From contig JASANE010020157.1 in the NCBI GenBank assembly GCA_030248225.1, positions 1 to 64,000 on the forward strand: a DNA stretch of 64,000 bases, in the 5' to 3' direction. The position numbers and the translations under genes are program-made. This document shows positions 10,940 through 22,053 of the stretch, piece by piece. This DNA comes from Trileptium ribeirensis (Eukaryota > Nematoda > Enoplea > Enoplida > Thoracostomopsidae). Positions within the stretch are counted from its first letter, which is position 1, and each line of letters begins with the position of its first letter. Below the pieces are notes generated by a model that saw nothing but the letters and a program-made list of their open reading frames with translations, searched no databases and was not told the DNA's origin.

Positions 10940-13900
10940 GTCATTGCGATCAGCAAAACACCCTTCAGTTCACAAATTCAATAAATTCTCTGACAACAAT
11001 TATAAACCCGGTCGATCGTTTTTTATTCGCGATCGCGCAAATGGTCAACGTTTCCTGGTGGACACGGGGTCTCATGTCAGCGTCTTCAAAGCATCTGCCC
11101 TGGAACGGATAACTCGACCCGTTTCTTCTCGATTTCAAGCCGCAAATGGTACGCCGATCAAAACGTACGGTCAGCGGTCGGGAACGTTGGATTTCGGATG
11201 CAAACGAACGTTTCGGTGGGTTTTCACGATTGCGGACACAGAGCACAATATACTCGGAGCGATATCCTGCAGTATTTCGACCTTGTGCCCGATCTTCGCC
11301 GCGGCCAATTGCGTGACGGCGTCACACGCACGAACATCATCGGTCAACCGTCAAATACAGCGGCACCCCATCTATCAGATTTCGTTGGTATGCCAACTTC
11401 TGCGTATTCCACTGATATTGCGGCGAAATTTCCAAAAGTGATTAATCCAGCAACGTATGTGGGTGACATTCTACGTTCAACAGAGCATTATATAGAAACC
11501 AGAGGTAGACCTGTGTTTGCACGACCACGACGCCTTGCCAGTGATAAGCTCAAAATTGCTAAGCGCGAGTTCGACCAGATGCTGGTGTTGGGCATTATTC
11601 GACCTTCTTCCAGTTCTTGGTCGTCTCGCCTGCATATGGTACCTAAAAAGAATGGCGACTGGCGGCCCTGTGGTGACTACCGGGCTCTTAACAACATAAC
11701 CGTCCCTGAGCGATATCCGATTCCGCATGTACATGATTTTACGATCAATTTGCAAGGAAAGACTATATTCTCCAAAATTGATTTAGTCCGAGCATATCAC
11801 CAAATACCCGTCGCGACTCAAGATGTGGCAAAAACTGCCATCACCACCCCATTTGGATTGTTTGAGTTTGTTCGCATGCCATTTCGTCTGCGGAACACCG
11901 CACAAACGTTTCAGCGATCCATCGACAATGTCGTTCGACGGCTAGATTTTTGTTTCGCTTATATAGATGATATACTCGTGGCCAGTTCGACTCCGCAGCA
12001 GCACAAGAGCGATATAGAGACATTGTTCAAGAGATTATGCGAATTTGGTATTGAAGTTAATCCTGGAAAATGCGAATTTGGTGTTCCGGAGCTGTCCTTC
12101 TTAGGGTAACGTGTGAACAAAGATGGAATTCTACCTCTGGAATCTAAAGTACACGCAGTCAAAGATTTTCCTCTTCCAACAACGAAACGCAAGTTGCAGG
12201 AATTCCTCGGAATCGTCAACTTCTATCACCGGCTTATTCCGAATTGTGCGGGAATTCTTCAACCTCTCACTCGTTTGCTTTGGGGAAAGAAAGGAAAAGA
12301 ACTAAAATGGACTGAACTTGAACACAATTCGTTTGAACAAATTAAGAACTCTGTGGCGGCAGTTACGCTGTTGGTTCATCCTGTCCCCGACGCGCCGCTA
12401 AACATAATGGCAGACGCTTCAAATATCGCAATTGGAGCGGTGTTGCAGCAACGAGTTCATGGTCAATGGCGTCCCTTGGCTTTCTTTTCACGTCCACTCC
12501 GTTCCGCAGAACGCAGATATAGTACGTTTGGTCGTGAACTGCTGGTTGTCTGCTCCGCAATCAAGCATTTTCGACACGCCGTTGAAGGTAAAAACTTTTA
12601 TGTGCTCACTGATCACAAACCGCTTACCTTCGCCTTACGAACGATCTCTCCTCGCTCTTCACAACGCGCAGCACGTCAACTTTCTTTCATCGCAGAATTT
12701 ACATCCGACCTCCGCTATGTACAAGGCACGTTGAACCAGCCAGCAGATGCGCTGTCGCGGATGGAGCTCAATCAAGTCAACGTCATCAAGTCCGTTGACC
12801 TCGCCGACATGGCCAAACAGCAAGATAACGACACGATACAACAGCTTTCGCGCACTACTAGCTTATAGCTCCGGAAGTGCCCGGTACCAGGTTCAACAGA
12901 GTTGCTTTGGTGTGATATAAAAACCACCGCGGGCCATATGTGCCCGAAATTTTTCGCCGCGCTATTTTTGATTCTCTGCACGGGTTATCACATCCGGGTA
13001 TTCGAGCCACCCAGCGTTTGGTGTGTGAACGGTTTGTTTGGCCGTCCGTCAATTCTGATGTCCGCCTTTGGGTGAGATGTTGCACGTTCTGTCAACAAAA
13101 TAAAGTCGGGCGACATGTACGATCCGCCGCTCTTCAAATTTCTAAGCCTCCTGATCGTCGTTTTGAGCAGATTCATATCGACGTTGTAGGGCCTTTGCCA
13201 CTTTCGGCTGGCCAACGTTACATTCTCACCATTGTTGACCGTTTTACACGCTGGCCAGAGGTCATTCCGCTTGCCGAGATTACAGCCGTCACTACTGATC
13301 GGGCGCTTCTTTCTGGTTGGATTGCTCGGTTTGGTGTGCCACACATAATCACGTCAGACCGTGGTCGGCAATTTGAATCCAGGCTGTTTCGCCTTCTTAA
13401 TGATATGATCGGGTGTCGCCTCCGGCATACTTCGTCGTATCATCCGGCGGCGCAAATGGCTTGGTCGAGCGATTGCATCGCCAGCTCAAGACAGCTATTC
13501 GGTGCCATGGCTCCTCGGCTGCATGGACAGATGTTTTGCTGATAGTGTTTTTGGGATTGCGCGTTTCTGTAAAAACAGACCTAGGATGCTCGGTCGCCGA
13601 ACTCGTCTACGGCATGTCGCTTCGTCTGCCTGGGCAATTTTTTCACGCAGCTGCAATCTCGATGGACGACGCTCCTTCTTTCGTGAAGCATCTTCAACAG
13701 GCAATGGCGACGCTTCGACCTACTAGTACCCGCGTGCAACACCGGTCCATTTACATCCCTCACGGTCTTCGCAGGGCTAAACATGTGTTTATTCGCCACG
13801 ACGCTGTACGCAAACCGTTGCAGTCCCCTTACGATGGTCCGTTTGAAGTCCTGAATCGTTCGGATAAAACAGTTACTGTTCGTCGGGGTGTGAAACCGGA

Positions 13901-13949
13901 TACGGTCTCCATCGACCGGGTAAAACCGGCATTCGTAGACGCTGTGTAA
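10940..13949 (+). pseudogene. pol remnant: protease, RT, RNase H, integrase
   Basis: Protease: [12 protein letters not shown] near 11053. A frame change near 11260 leads into the linker and reverse transcriptase, with [18 protein letters not shown] near 11640 and YIDDILVA near 11960. An in-frame TAA at 12107-12109 follows FLG; the same frame then continues with RNase H (LNIMADASNIAIGAVLQQ near 12400, TDHKPLTFAL near 12610). A stop at 12866 and a frame change lead to integrase: H2C2 finger (HGLSHPGIRATQR ... C..C, 12970-13095), first D in HIDVVGPLP, second D in TSDRGRQF. A further frame change near 13455 puts the catalytic E (VERLH) and the GPY/F-like C-terminus (SPYDGPFEVL) in another frame. 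The gene cannot make a working polyprotein. Confidence 0.9.
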
Positions 13950-13998
13950 TCCGCCTGAAATCCATTGTGTAGATCGAACGCTTCGGTTTTCCCGCTCT

Positions 13999-14007
13999 GG
14001 AGGGGAG
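13999..14007 (+). promoter_or_regulatory. Polypurine tract
   Basis: GGAGGGGAG lies just before the 3' LTR, where plus-strand DNA synthesis is primed. Confidence 0.7.
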
Positions 14008-14011
14008 TATC

Positions 14012-14315
14012 TGTAGTGACCTGACGTTATGATCATACGAAGTGAAATGAATTTACACGATTTGTAATAACTGGTTTTGGATCCTAGCTAAATCAACTAC
14101 AGCTATTGCATTTAGCGAACAAGGCAAACCGGTTTTGTGATATGAATCGTATTAGCTATGCTGTTAACAACTGTATATAAAGACAGTTTTGATAGTTGTG
14201 AGGAGTCGGTATTCGTCGCAGTCTTGCAGCCGCTCTGGTAAAGTAATTGTTATTTTGTCATGTTGTTAGTTTTGTTCCGTTAGTAAATTACATACTTGGA
14301 TCCGTAAAGCCTACA
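14012..14315 (+). repeat. 3' LTR
   Basis: TGTAGTGACC to AAGCCTACA, matching the LTR at 10017-10321. Confidence 0.95.
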
Positions 14316-15479
14316 TAGTACTACATTGTTATACTATACAACAAATGTCTTGTATTCAGAAATAGTCATTTATTTCTTCTAGTAATTATGGTCAGTGATT
14401 TACTCAATAATTAATTTGATCAAATGTGATAACGGCACTTACTATTTCAGGTCCCGTGAAGACGTCAATAGTCTTAAAAGAATGGTGTTAGGAATGTGGT
14501 TTATGCTTCAAGTCGTTTATTCGAGACATAAACGAACAGGTCACAACAAGAATGAATTATACTGCAGTTTCTATGATGCAAAGTTAACCCGCGTTGATTA
14601 TCTTAACCGATATTTATCAATGTCACATCAAACACTTGATTATGTAGCAACGTTATCAGCAGTAAATAACGACGATTCTCAGACTAACAAACGAAACGAT
14701 TTTGATGGCGTCAGTAATTTGGCTAGTATTGAAAAAACAGCGCAAGGATCATTGAAGAAAACACCAACACGCCAACGAACGAATAGTGACAACGATAGCA
14801 GTCTACATCGTAAAGCAGAGTTCGTTGACCAAAATAATGTTTTTCACTAACCTTAAATGGAACAAAGGTGTTAAAGGTAAGATCACGAGTTTTTATATAA
14901 TTCTTGATCAAACATATCAACATTTATCAGAGTTTATTAGGGTTGTAAAACCACGGCTGCATAACGTGCTGCAGAACGAAATTAACCATTATATTAAACT
15001 ATGGATTAGTGTATAGTGTTAATTCCGAAAGCTTGACAGATCTGAACTTACAACACGTTTTCACTGTAAGTCTCGAACCATGTTGCCGGATACGATGTTG
15101 CGACTGAACTTGCTAGTGTTTTCAACGAAATAATAAAACCTTGAGGACTTCGAAGCAATGGGATCGAGATAATTCCTTCAAGATGTGCGACATATGTTAG
15201 CATATGTCCTCCGCTACACGGTTTGTCCCATAAAAAGTTTCTTTCGTCTCTACAAAATAAGCATGCAATACTCTATATTCCAAACAATGATACCTAATAT
15301 TTTATCTGATCGATATCAGCATTTCTGCATATTTTTCACTATGAACATCATACGGAACGCGTTCATTACTACTACATGGTTGAGCCAAATCTCAACATGG
15401 ACGGAATACCATACCCTGTCCAGTTTAAACATTTACCCCAATTTGAAAAGCAAAGCAATACTGCAGTGGATATATTGGG

Positions 15480-16690
15480 TGACCCATACGTATAGCCCCA
15501 ACTTCGAACTGAGACTGGCGTTATATACCTACAACCCTCATATTTTCAGCAATTATAACACATCATAATGTAAATATCTATGTATAAAAATGTTTAATAT
15601 AGGACCCAAATAGCCGTGAAGTTGTATAACAATGGTCCCCGCAATCATCTTCTCAACACCCATATCATAAAACTATTGCTTTAGTTAATAAAAAAATTTG
15701 ATTTAACAGGTTCCGTATCCGACTCGCCAGGAACATGGAGATTACCAACAGCATCTGGCGATGCTGCGAAGATGATATTGCTTAACATTTTGACAATAGT
15801 CCGATAAAGTCAATGCGACGTTGTACTGTTGAAACGGCAATAGCTAATCGACTGTTTCCAGAATTGTTAAAAGTATGGGTCTAAAACCTTTTAGACCGAT
15901 GTTAATTCATGCTCTGTCTGAATGAGGATGAATATGATCGCAGGGCAGAAGTTTGTGAAAAATAGCTAAAGCCTCTCGACGATAATCCGGACTTAGCTGA
16001 CGAAACAATATTAAACTGAACGAATACGTTAAGCCGGCATAATTGTGTTTTTGGCATGCAGAAAGCCTTTAAGCATGTAGTTACAGTACTGTCGAACAAC
16101 GTATGAATGCCCCTCGTCTGACAGTGCGGTTCGGCATGTGGTCTGGTGGAATTTGTGGTCGTTCTTTTTCGATAGTATTGTAACTGCAGGCAACTGTCTA
16201 ATGATGTTGCGAAATCAATTTTATCCAAATATTCAACAGTTAACCAAATATTGACAGGCTTCACTTCATACAGAATACCTCGCCTCCTTAATTTGTGATA
16301 GCTGTACTCCGTTGATTGGACGAAACCTTCCCTGACCATTGCTTGGGGTGCGGAGGCGCTGCCGAATGACCTGCTCGTTCTCTTGATCTAACCCATCCTG
16401 ACTTTGTTTGTGAGAGTATTGAAGTAGAAGGTATACAAACGCTAACTACAATGCCTCTTACGCCAGAAAGAAGCTATATCGGCGGAGCTCTGCCTTCTGG
16501 AGCTTCACATGCGAAGGTTGTGTTTTCGACTGGCAGAATGCATTGATCATGGAAGCTCCCAGGTTCGCTCTTCGGGTAAGTGTTATTCATCAAAAACATA
16601 AGCTGTATATGAGCGTACGAGCATACCAAAACGCTTTTAGATAAGATTATTATTTGGCATGCTAGGTCACTAATGCTGGGGTGTTACTTA
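15480..16690. other. Unassigned insert within the polymerase remnant
   Basis: Adjacent parts of the polymerase motif order are separated here by about 1.2 kb without polymerase homology that I can see. A minus-strand open frame at 15902-16339 has no recognisable domain. It could be another insertion or very decayed sequence; I found no terminal repeats. Confidence 0.4.
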
Positions 16691-17875
16691 TGGTAAACCT
16701 GGTATATGGTTACGAAAACGATAGCAACATCTTTCCCTTGTTCATCGCAGCACCAAAGATATATTTACTGCTGCTCTACAGTGGACACGCTTGCATAGTG
16801 CGAAACCTTGACGCTCTGCCCTATGGTCAGCGTCGTCACAAATGCACGAAGCAAGCCTTTTGTAAATGCCTGGTTCCATGATATGGTGAAAAAACGTAAT
16901 GAACACATGCAGCGTTGTTCGAAAAATAAGCTTTCACGCATAGAGCTTCCAGGACTTCAATTGACACAGTTTGTCAATTTACACCGGATGCAAAGGTCTC
17001 CAAACGTGACCTATGCTGACTTCGATTGTCTGTTTCGCCATGTCAACACCTGTGTACCGTCCGATTCAATATCATATATATATTAATATCTATCAAGGAC
17101 ATGATCCTTGTTGGTATGGTTTGGTGGAAGCATTTGGTTGCAGCAAATATAAAGTCGAAACTGGAATTCCAATCATTTTCCGCGGGCATAATCCAATAAA
17201 CTCCCTCCTAAAAAGTTATGCAAATCAGTGAGTACCACCAACATCATATGAGGCATCAGTGACCTACAGTTATGACAGAAAATGATTTGAAAGATTTCAA
17301 GAACGCAAATCACTATTACATTTCTGATCAACCGTTGGTGTCAAATGAAAAAGCGAAAGATCACTGTCGCGGCCGATACCGTGGAACTACTACGCACGAC
17401 AAGTGCAACATAAGCTACCGCCTAAGTCGAGACGTTACGGTGTTGTTTGTCGATATGATGGGTATTTGATTATGCAAGAACTGGCAAGAATATGTAAGAA
17501 CAAAGGATTATATAGTGATTGCATACCGAATGGTATGGGAAATTATATGTCTTTTGCTACAAAACGACGAAGTTATGAACTGCGAAGAAAGGATCGACTA
17601 TTGGTAATACATATTATTGGGGTGAAGAGAAAAATATACGTTTGAACATGGTTTTAATGACAATGAAAATGTTAGTGATGACATCGAGTGAAAAATACGT
17701 TTTCTTGACACATCCCAGATTTTACCATCATCGTTTGAAACACTTGTTCAGAACTTACAGCTACATAGCACGAACCACTTCAAAGCGATGGAAAACCATT
17801 TGGCAAACAAAATTGATCTTATGCTTAGGCACGGATTTTATGCGTACAAACACATGGATTGCGTAGATCGCTTTA

Positions 17876-18935
17876 TGAGAGACTAAACTTTGTATGCGCC
17901 CAGCAATAATCGTCTTTTGTCATTTCTAAAAAAATCGGTGATCGAACATTTTTTGGCGATGCTATATCCATCTTCAAACTGTTAAAAACATTTGCGTCAC
18001 GAGTTTAAAAGCGTATAAATAATATCACCGAACATTTTAAGTGTTGTTGAACATACTTTTACAGAATTTAATTTGAGACTTGTCATTCGGGAACATTGGA
18101 ACATTATCGCATGCGACCTCAAATTTTGTTACCGAACAAGCATGCAAACTAGGTAGCGCAGCGCAGTGTTGTTCGCGAACATGAATAAGTTATGCGAGTG
18201 CCATATTTAATCCAACTTAATTAGAATAATGCAACATGTGACTGTTCACGAACAGACGACCCTGCTTTGTTGTTCGCGAACATGTCTGCATTATGCCAGA
18301 TTTAATTTGATTTCATTCAGAATAATATTAAACGTAACTGTTCACGAACAGAAGAGCGTGTTGTGTTGTTCCCGAACACTACGTTGTGCGTTGGTTAGCA
18401 GGATGTAACTACTTATCATATTCATTTTAATATACTTTATCAATACAGTTTGCAGTAATGGTCGCGAACACTCTATTTGAGTGTTCTGATCTTAGGCATT
18501 TTATATCTAATTCTGTTTTTGAAAAAATGTTTTGTTAAAAATTGTATTTGCTTTCGCGATGACGAATGTAATTGTTCGCGAACCAATTTCTGCAAGGGCA
18601 GAGATTCGCGAACATATCCGCTAACATCTTTACGAGCAAGCAAATGTGTTTTGTAACGTGAAACCGACTAGGTCGATGTATTTCGAGAACGTTGGCTAGT
18701 GCAAAGATACATTTTCGAAGAGTTATTGAACCATTCGGCTATGAATTTAAACAGACGAGTATTTAGTTCGACTACAAAATTGAATTTTGCGACATGAAAT
18801 CCAAATTTGACTGAATATTGTTCGCGAAAAATCGATGACAAAACCGTAGTTTGTTTCATAACAACGGATTGCGGTCCCCGATCGCTTTTTGCAAAACAGG
18901 ATTGTGGCTGGGCGTATTTTCAGTTTACTGGCGCA
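17876..18935. mobile_element. TTCGCGAACA-rich MITE, copy 2 (inside polymerase)
   Basis: A 1060-bp element flanked by TTA at 17873-17875 and 18936-18938, in inverted orientation to copy 1 (8918-9993) and alignable to it along nearly the whole length. The ends are TGAGAGACTAAACTT and the complement of TGCGCCAGTAAACTG. Palindromic GTTCGCGAACA motifs recur near 18172, 18272, 18573 and 18604. The polymerase reading frame stops at the left TTA and resumes at the right one, which gives the exact ends. Confidence 0.85.
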
Positions 18936-20470
18936 TTAACGAATACAGTATAACCATCAGTGATGCAGATTATACTAATGCAGAAGAAATATGTCGGCAG
19001 CTGAATATCACCAACCAGGTGAATACCACGGCCTTTATATAAAGTGTGATGTTCTCTTGCTATGTGATGTTTTTGAAAATTTTCGATTATCCGGTCTAGA
19101 AGATTTTCAGTTAGATCCACCCACTACATTATAGTTCTAAGCTTTGCATGGGATGCATGTTTAAAGAGAACTGGCATTAAAATGGATTTGATTTCAGTTT
19201 ATTTATTGTATTTTATATGTATTTTTTGAACAGGGGATCAGACGCGGTGTATCCGCTTCATCACATAAGTATGCGAATGCTAACAACACTTATGTTCCGG
19301 CATATAACACAACACTGCTGAGAACTTACGTCATCTACCTGGATGCAAATAATACGGATGATTAACGGTACAAAAGTTTCTGTGCAATATCTTCCGCTGG
19401 CATGAAAAGATTTATTGGTCTACTTTTAATGCAGACGGCGACGAAGGTTATGCACTTGAGGTTGACTTGAATTATCCTAATTATCTACATCAACCATATA
19501 GTGGCTATCCTGTTGCACCCTAGCGTCTTCAGATATCTAATGATATTTTATTTATCTAGTGTAAAAAGCTTAGTGAATCTCTCAACATCACTAAAACCAT
19601 CCAGCTTAGAAGCTTATTCCCAACTTTATATATATACGAGAATTTCTACAAATTACATTTACAAAACTTACAGATACCTTCAACTTCGTATGCAATTGCA
19701 AAAGGTGCTTCGAGTAATTTCATTCAAACAATGCAGCTGGATGGAACCTTACATTACCTTGAACACAACCATGTGTAAGAACGATAAAAGTGACTTTGAA
19801 AAGAACATTTACAAGCTACTGAACAATACAGTTTTTGGCAAGACAATATAAAATGTGAGGAACTATGTAGACGTTAAGTTAGTCTCTGATGAGCGATGAT
19901 ACACTATACCAGTTGCTAATTCGCGATACAGCATGTCGTTCATATTTAATAAAGATCTTGTGGTAGTCAAAATGAAATGTAAATCAGTGAAATTATGTAA
20001 ACCATTATATACGTTTCACAGTGTTGAACCTGTAAAAGCTCTTAATGTATGATTTCTTCTACAACTGCATGAAATCTGTTCATGACAACAGATACAAACA
20101 TTTATTCACCGACACAGACTCGTTGTGTCACATCGGCACTACAGATATCTATCATGACATGCTGAAGCATAGTAATTATTTTGACGCCACTGACAACCCT
20201 TTAATTATTCGACAATTAACAAAAAGGTGCTTGGAAATATGAAGGATGAAACTACAGGTGACCAATTGAGCTATTTGTAGGGTTGCGTTCAAAGGTGTAA
20301 ACCATACGAATGATGGATTATAGAACAAACGTGCTAAAAGAATTAATAAACGCCTATACAGAACGCAATTAAGTACGTGGGCTTCATAAAATCGTTGTTC
20401 GATGGAACAAGTGTTGGACATACCACGAACCTTATCAGATCCATCAAACATATTATAAATACAGTTATAC

Positions 20471-21683
20471 AAAATAAACTTAGTTGTTCGTGTATGATGA
20501 TATACGGTATATAAAAAATTATGGCATATCGTCTTATGCTTACGGTAGTTGTCAGATTGATGATATTTGAATTTGAATTTTTTTGAATTTGTTGGAAACA
20601 GAAGAATTTAGCAATCCCAATATTATATAAGATAAAAGCATTGACTAATGAATACAACGCTCTCTTGACAAATTGTGTTACACCTTTACAAGGGTTTTTA
20701 CCGTTTGTGTTATTTGAGATAGCAATGGATGACCAATTGTAAAAGATCTATTATGATCCGCTTTTGGTTATGCTCCCAAACATTATATGGTAGCTAATAC
20801 ACGTGGTATTAGAAAACATTGGAATATGTGCAAAATTGTTTACGTAGTCAAGATTCTTGTGCATTTAACACATACCGAGACAATTGAAATTTCGTCGACG
20901 CCGGACATTGGTTAACGATTACGAGACCACTATTACGCTGATTTAACTGACATGTCCAGTTTGGCAGGCTAGGGTGCCCAATTTTGGTATCTTTTGGTGA
21001 TTATTTATTAATTACTTTTCCAAATTTTCATGGTTTGTTACTATGAAAAATATAACAACAGCTACCTTCTTACCGGCACTGAAAACAGTATTTGAAATCT
21101 CAAAACTACCAGAATGATAATGGTAGAGGCTTTTTCAACGCCAGAGTTTATCACAGTAGTCTATGAACACGCATTAAGTCGTGTTACACAAAAATGTGTT
21201 CCTCTTTCACTATAATATCCCTTTCAGGTATGTATTGCCGACTTCACAATATTCTTTTGTAGACCTGTCATTTTATTTATTGACAAACTCAGCTAATATA
21301 TGGCATCAGATCGCACAACAATGTCCCAACAACAGCTGAGCATTCTAACGTTGATCCTTAATAGTTCCTATATATCGCAGCGACTATTGTTCGTTATATT
21401 GCTGTAGCAACGAGCCGCAGAATGGTATGTAAACATTCCGACACTTAAAAATGTTTCCACGCCAAGCTCCAACAACGACTTACACGGCTTCAATAGCAAT
21501 TGAGCGTAATCTTGCTACTTATTTACGTTAATGTACCGTAAATGAACATCCTTGCACCGCAAACATTTACCAGTCCATTTACAAACCTTCCCTGCAATAC
21601 AGCGGAGTAGTTTGCAATGCACCAGTTCCAGCTCTACACCGGACTAATAACGAAAATTTGTGTTACCACGCATGGAGAGACAA
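20471..21683. other. Unassigned sequence between polymerase remnant and Ginger1
   Basis: No coding frame longer than a few tens of codons has a recognisable domain. Some short stretches look decayed-coding (for example around 20770-20850), so it may be the end of the Maverick element. I cannot assign it. Confidence 0.35.
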
Positions 21684-21713
21684 CCGGTGTCACTGCCTGA
21701 TTTTTCCCCCCCG

Positions 21714-21770
21714 GAAAAATGGGGCTAGGCTAATTTTTCCCCCCGGAAAAATTAGCCTAGCCCCATTTTT
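21714..21770. repeat. Subterminal palindrome of Ginger1
   Basis: AAAATGGGGCTAGGC continuing to TTTTTCC is followed after CCCC by its reverse complement, giving arms of about 25 bp centred near 21742. It is built from two head-to-head copies of the unit arrayed at the other end of the element. Confidence 0.8.
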
Positions 21771-22053
21771 CCGGGGGGAAAAATTAGCCTAGCCCCATTT
21801 TACTTTGTTTCAGAATATAACAGTCAAATAAAATATATACACATGTGCACACATATATACTACAGCTCTATTTCAATAATTAAAACACCACTTTAATACA
21901 ACGAGTACATTGTTCGCCCAATTCAACAACAAAACAAAATATGTAACGTTTAAAACAAAACCGACCGATGCAAACGGGCCAATCGATTACCGAACACTAC
22001 TCAACAGACAAAACAATGTCATAGTGGTTTTCGTTTTTATGATAAATGTAGAC

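Larger units (their letters stand above)
10017..14315 (+). mobile_element. CsRn1-clade Ty3/gypsy LTR retrotransposon, inactive
   Basis: An LTR retrotransposon of about 4.3 kb in the order LTR, primer site, gag remnant, protease, RT, RNase H, integrase, purine tract, LTR. The CsRn1 clade is indicated by the primer site TGGTGAACCCGACG (CsRn1-type elements use a tRNA-Trp-like site, TGGTGACCCCGACG) and by a CHCC-type rather than CCHC-type Gag knuckle (CWYHQRFG...C...C). The LTRs differ at about 9 of 305 positions, so the insertion is fairly young, yet gag is largely missing and pol carries one stop and several frameshifts. The flanks GAGT and TAGT suggest an imperfect 4-bp target duplication. No envelope gene is seen. 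Confidence 0.9.
14395..20470 (+). pseudogene. Decayed Maverick/Polinton DNA polymerase B
   Basis: Fragments in changing frames follow the order of a protein-primed family-B polymerase of Maverick/Polinton elements. A degenerate C2H2-like finger (C..YDAKLTRVDYLNRYLSMSH, 14570-14635) comes first, then an IPYPVQFKHLPQFEKQ segment (15400-15460). From 16695 come YGYENDSNIFPL and a LDALPYGQ..HKC region. An exonuclease-like YADFDC is near 17012, the KAKDHCRGRYRG zinc-binding stretch near 17350, YDGYLIMQEL near 17450 and LPSSFETL near 17735. After the MITE come ISDADYTNAEEICRQL (18960), YLDANN (19340), GYALEVDL (19445), KLLNNTVFGK (19810) and the catalytic DTDS (20110). Stops and frameshifts are many, so it is dead. 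I did not find the element's ATPase, capsid or integrase genes nearby. Confidence 0.85.

Noticed and set aside
13495..14036. Minus-strand frames opposite the retrotransposon integrase
   Set aside because: They run against a recognised pol gene and have no homology.
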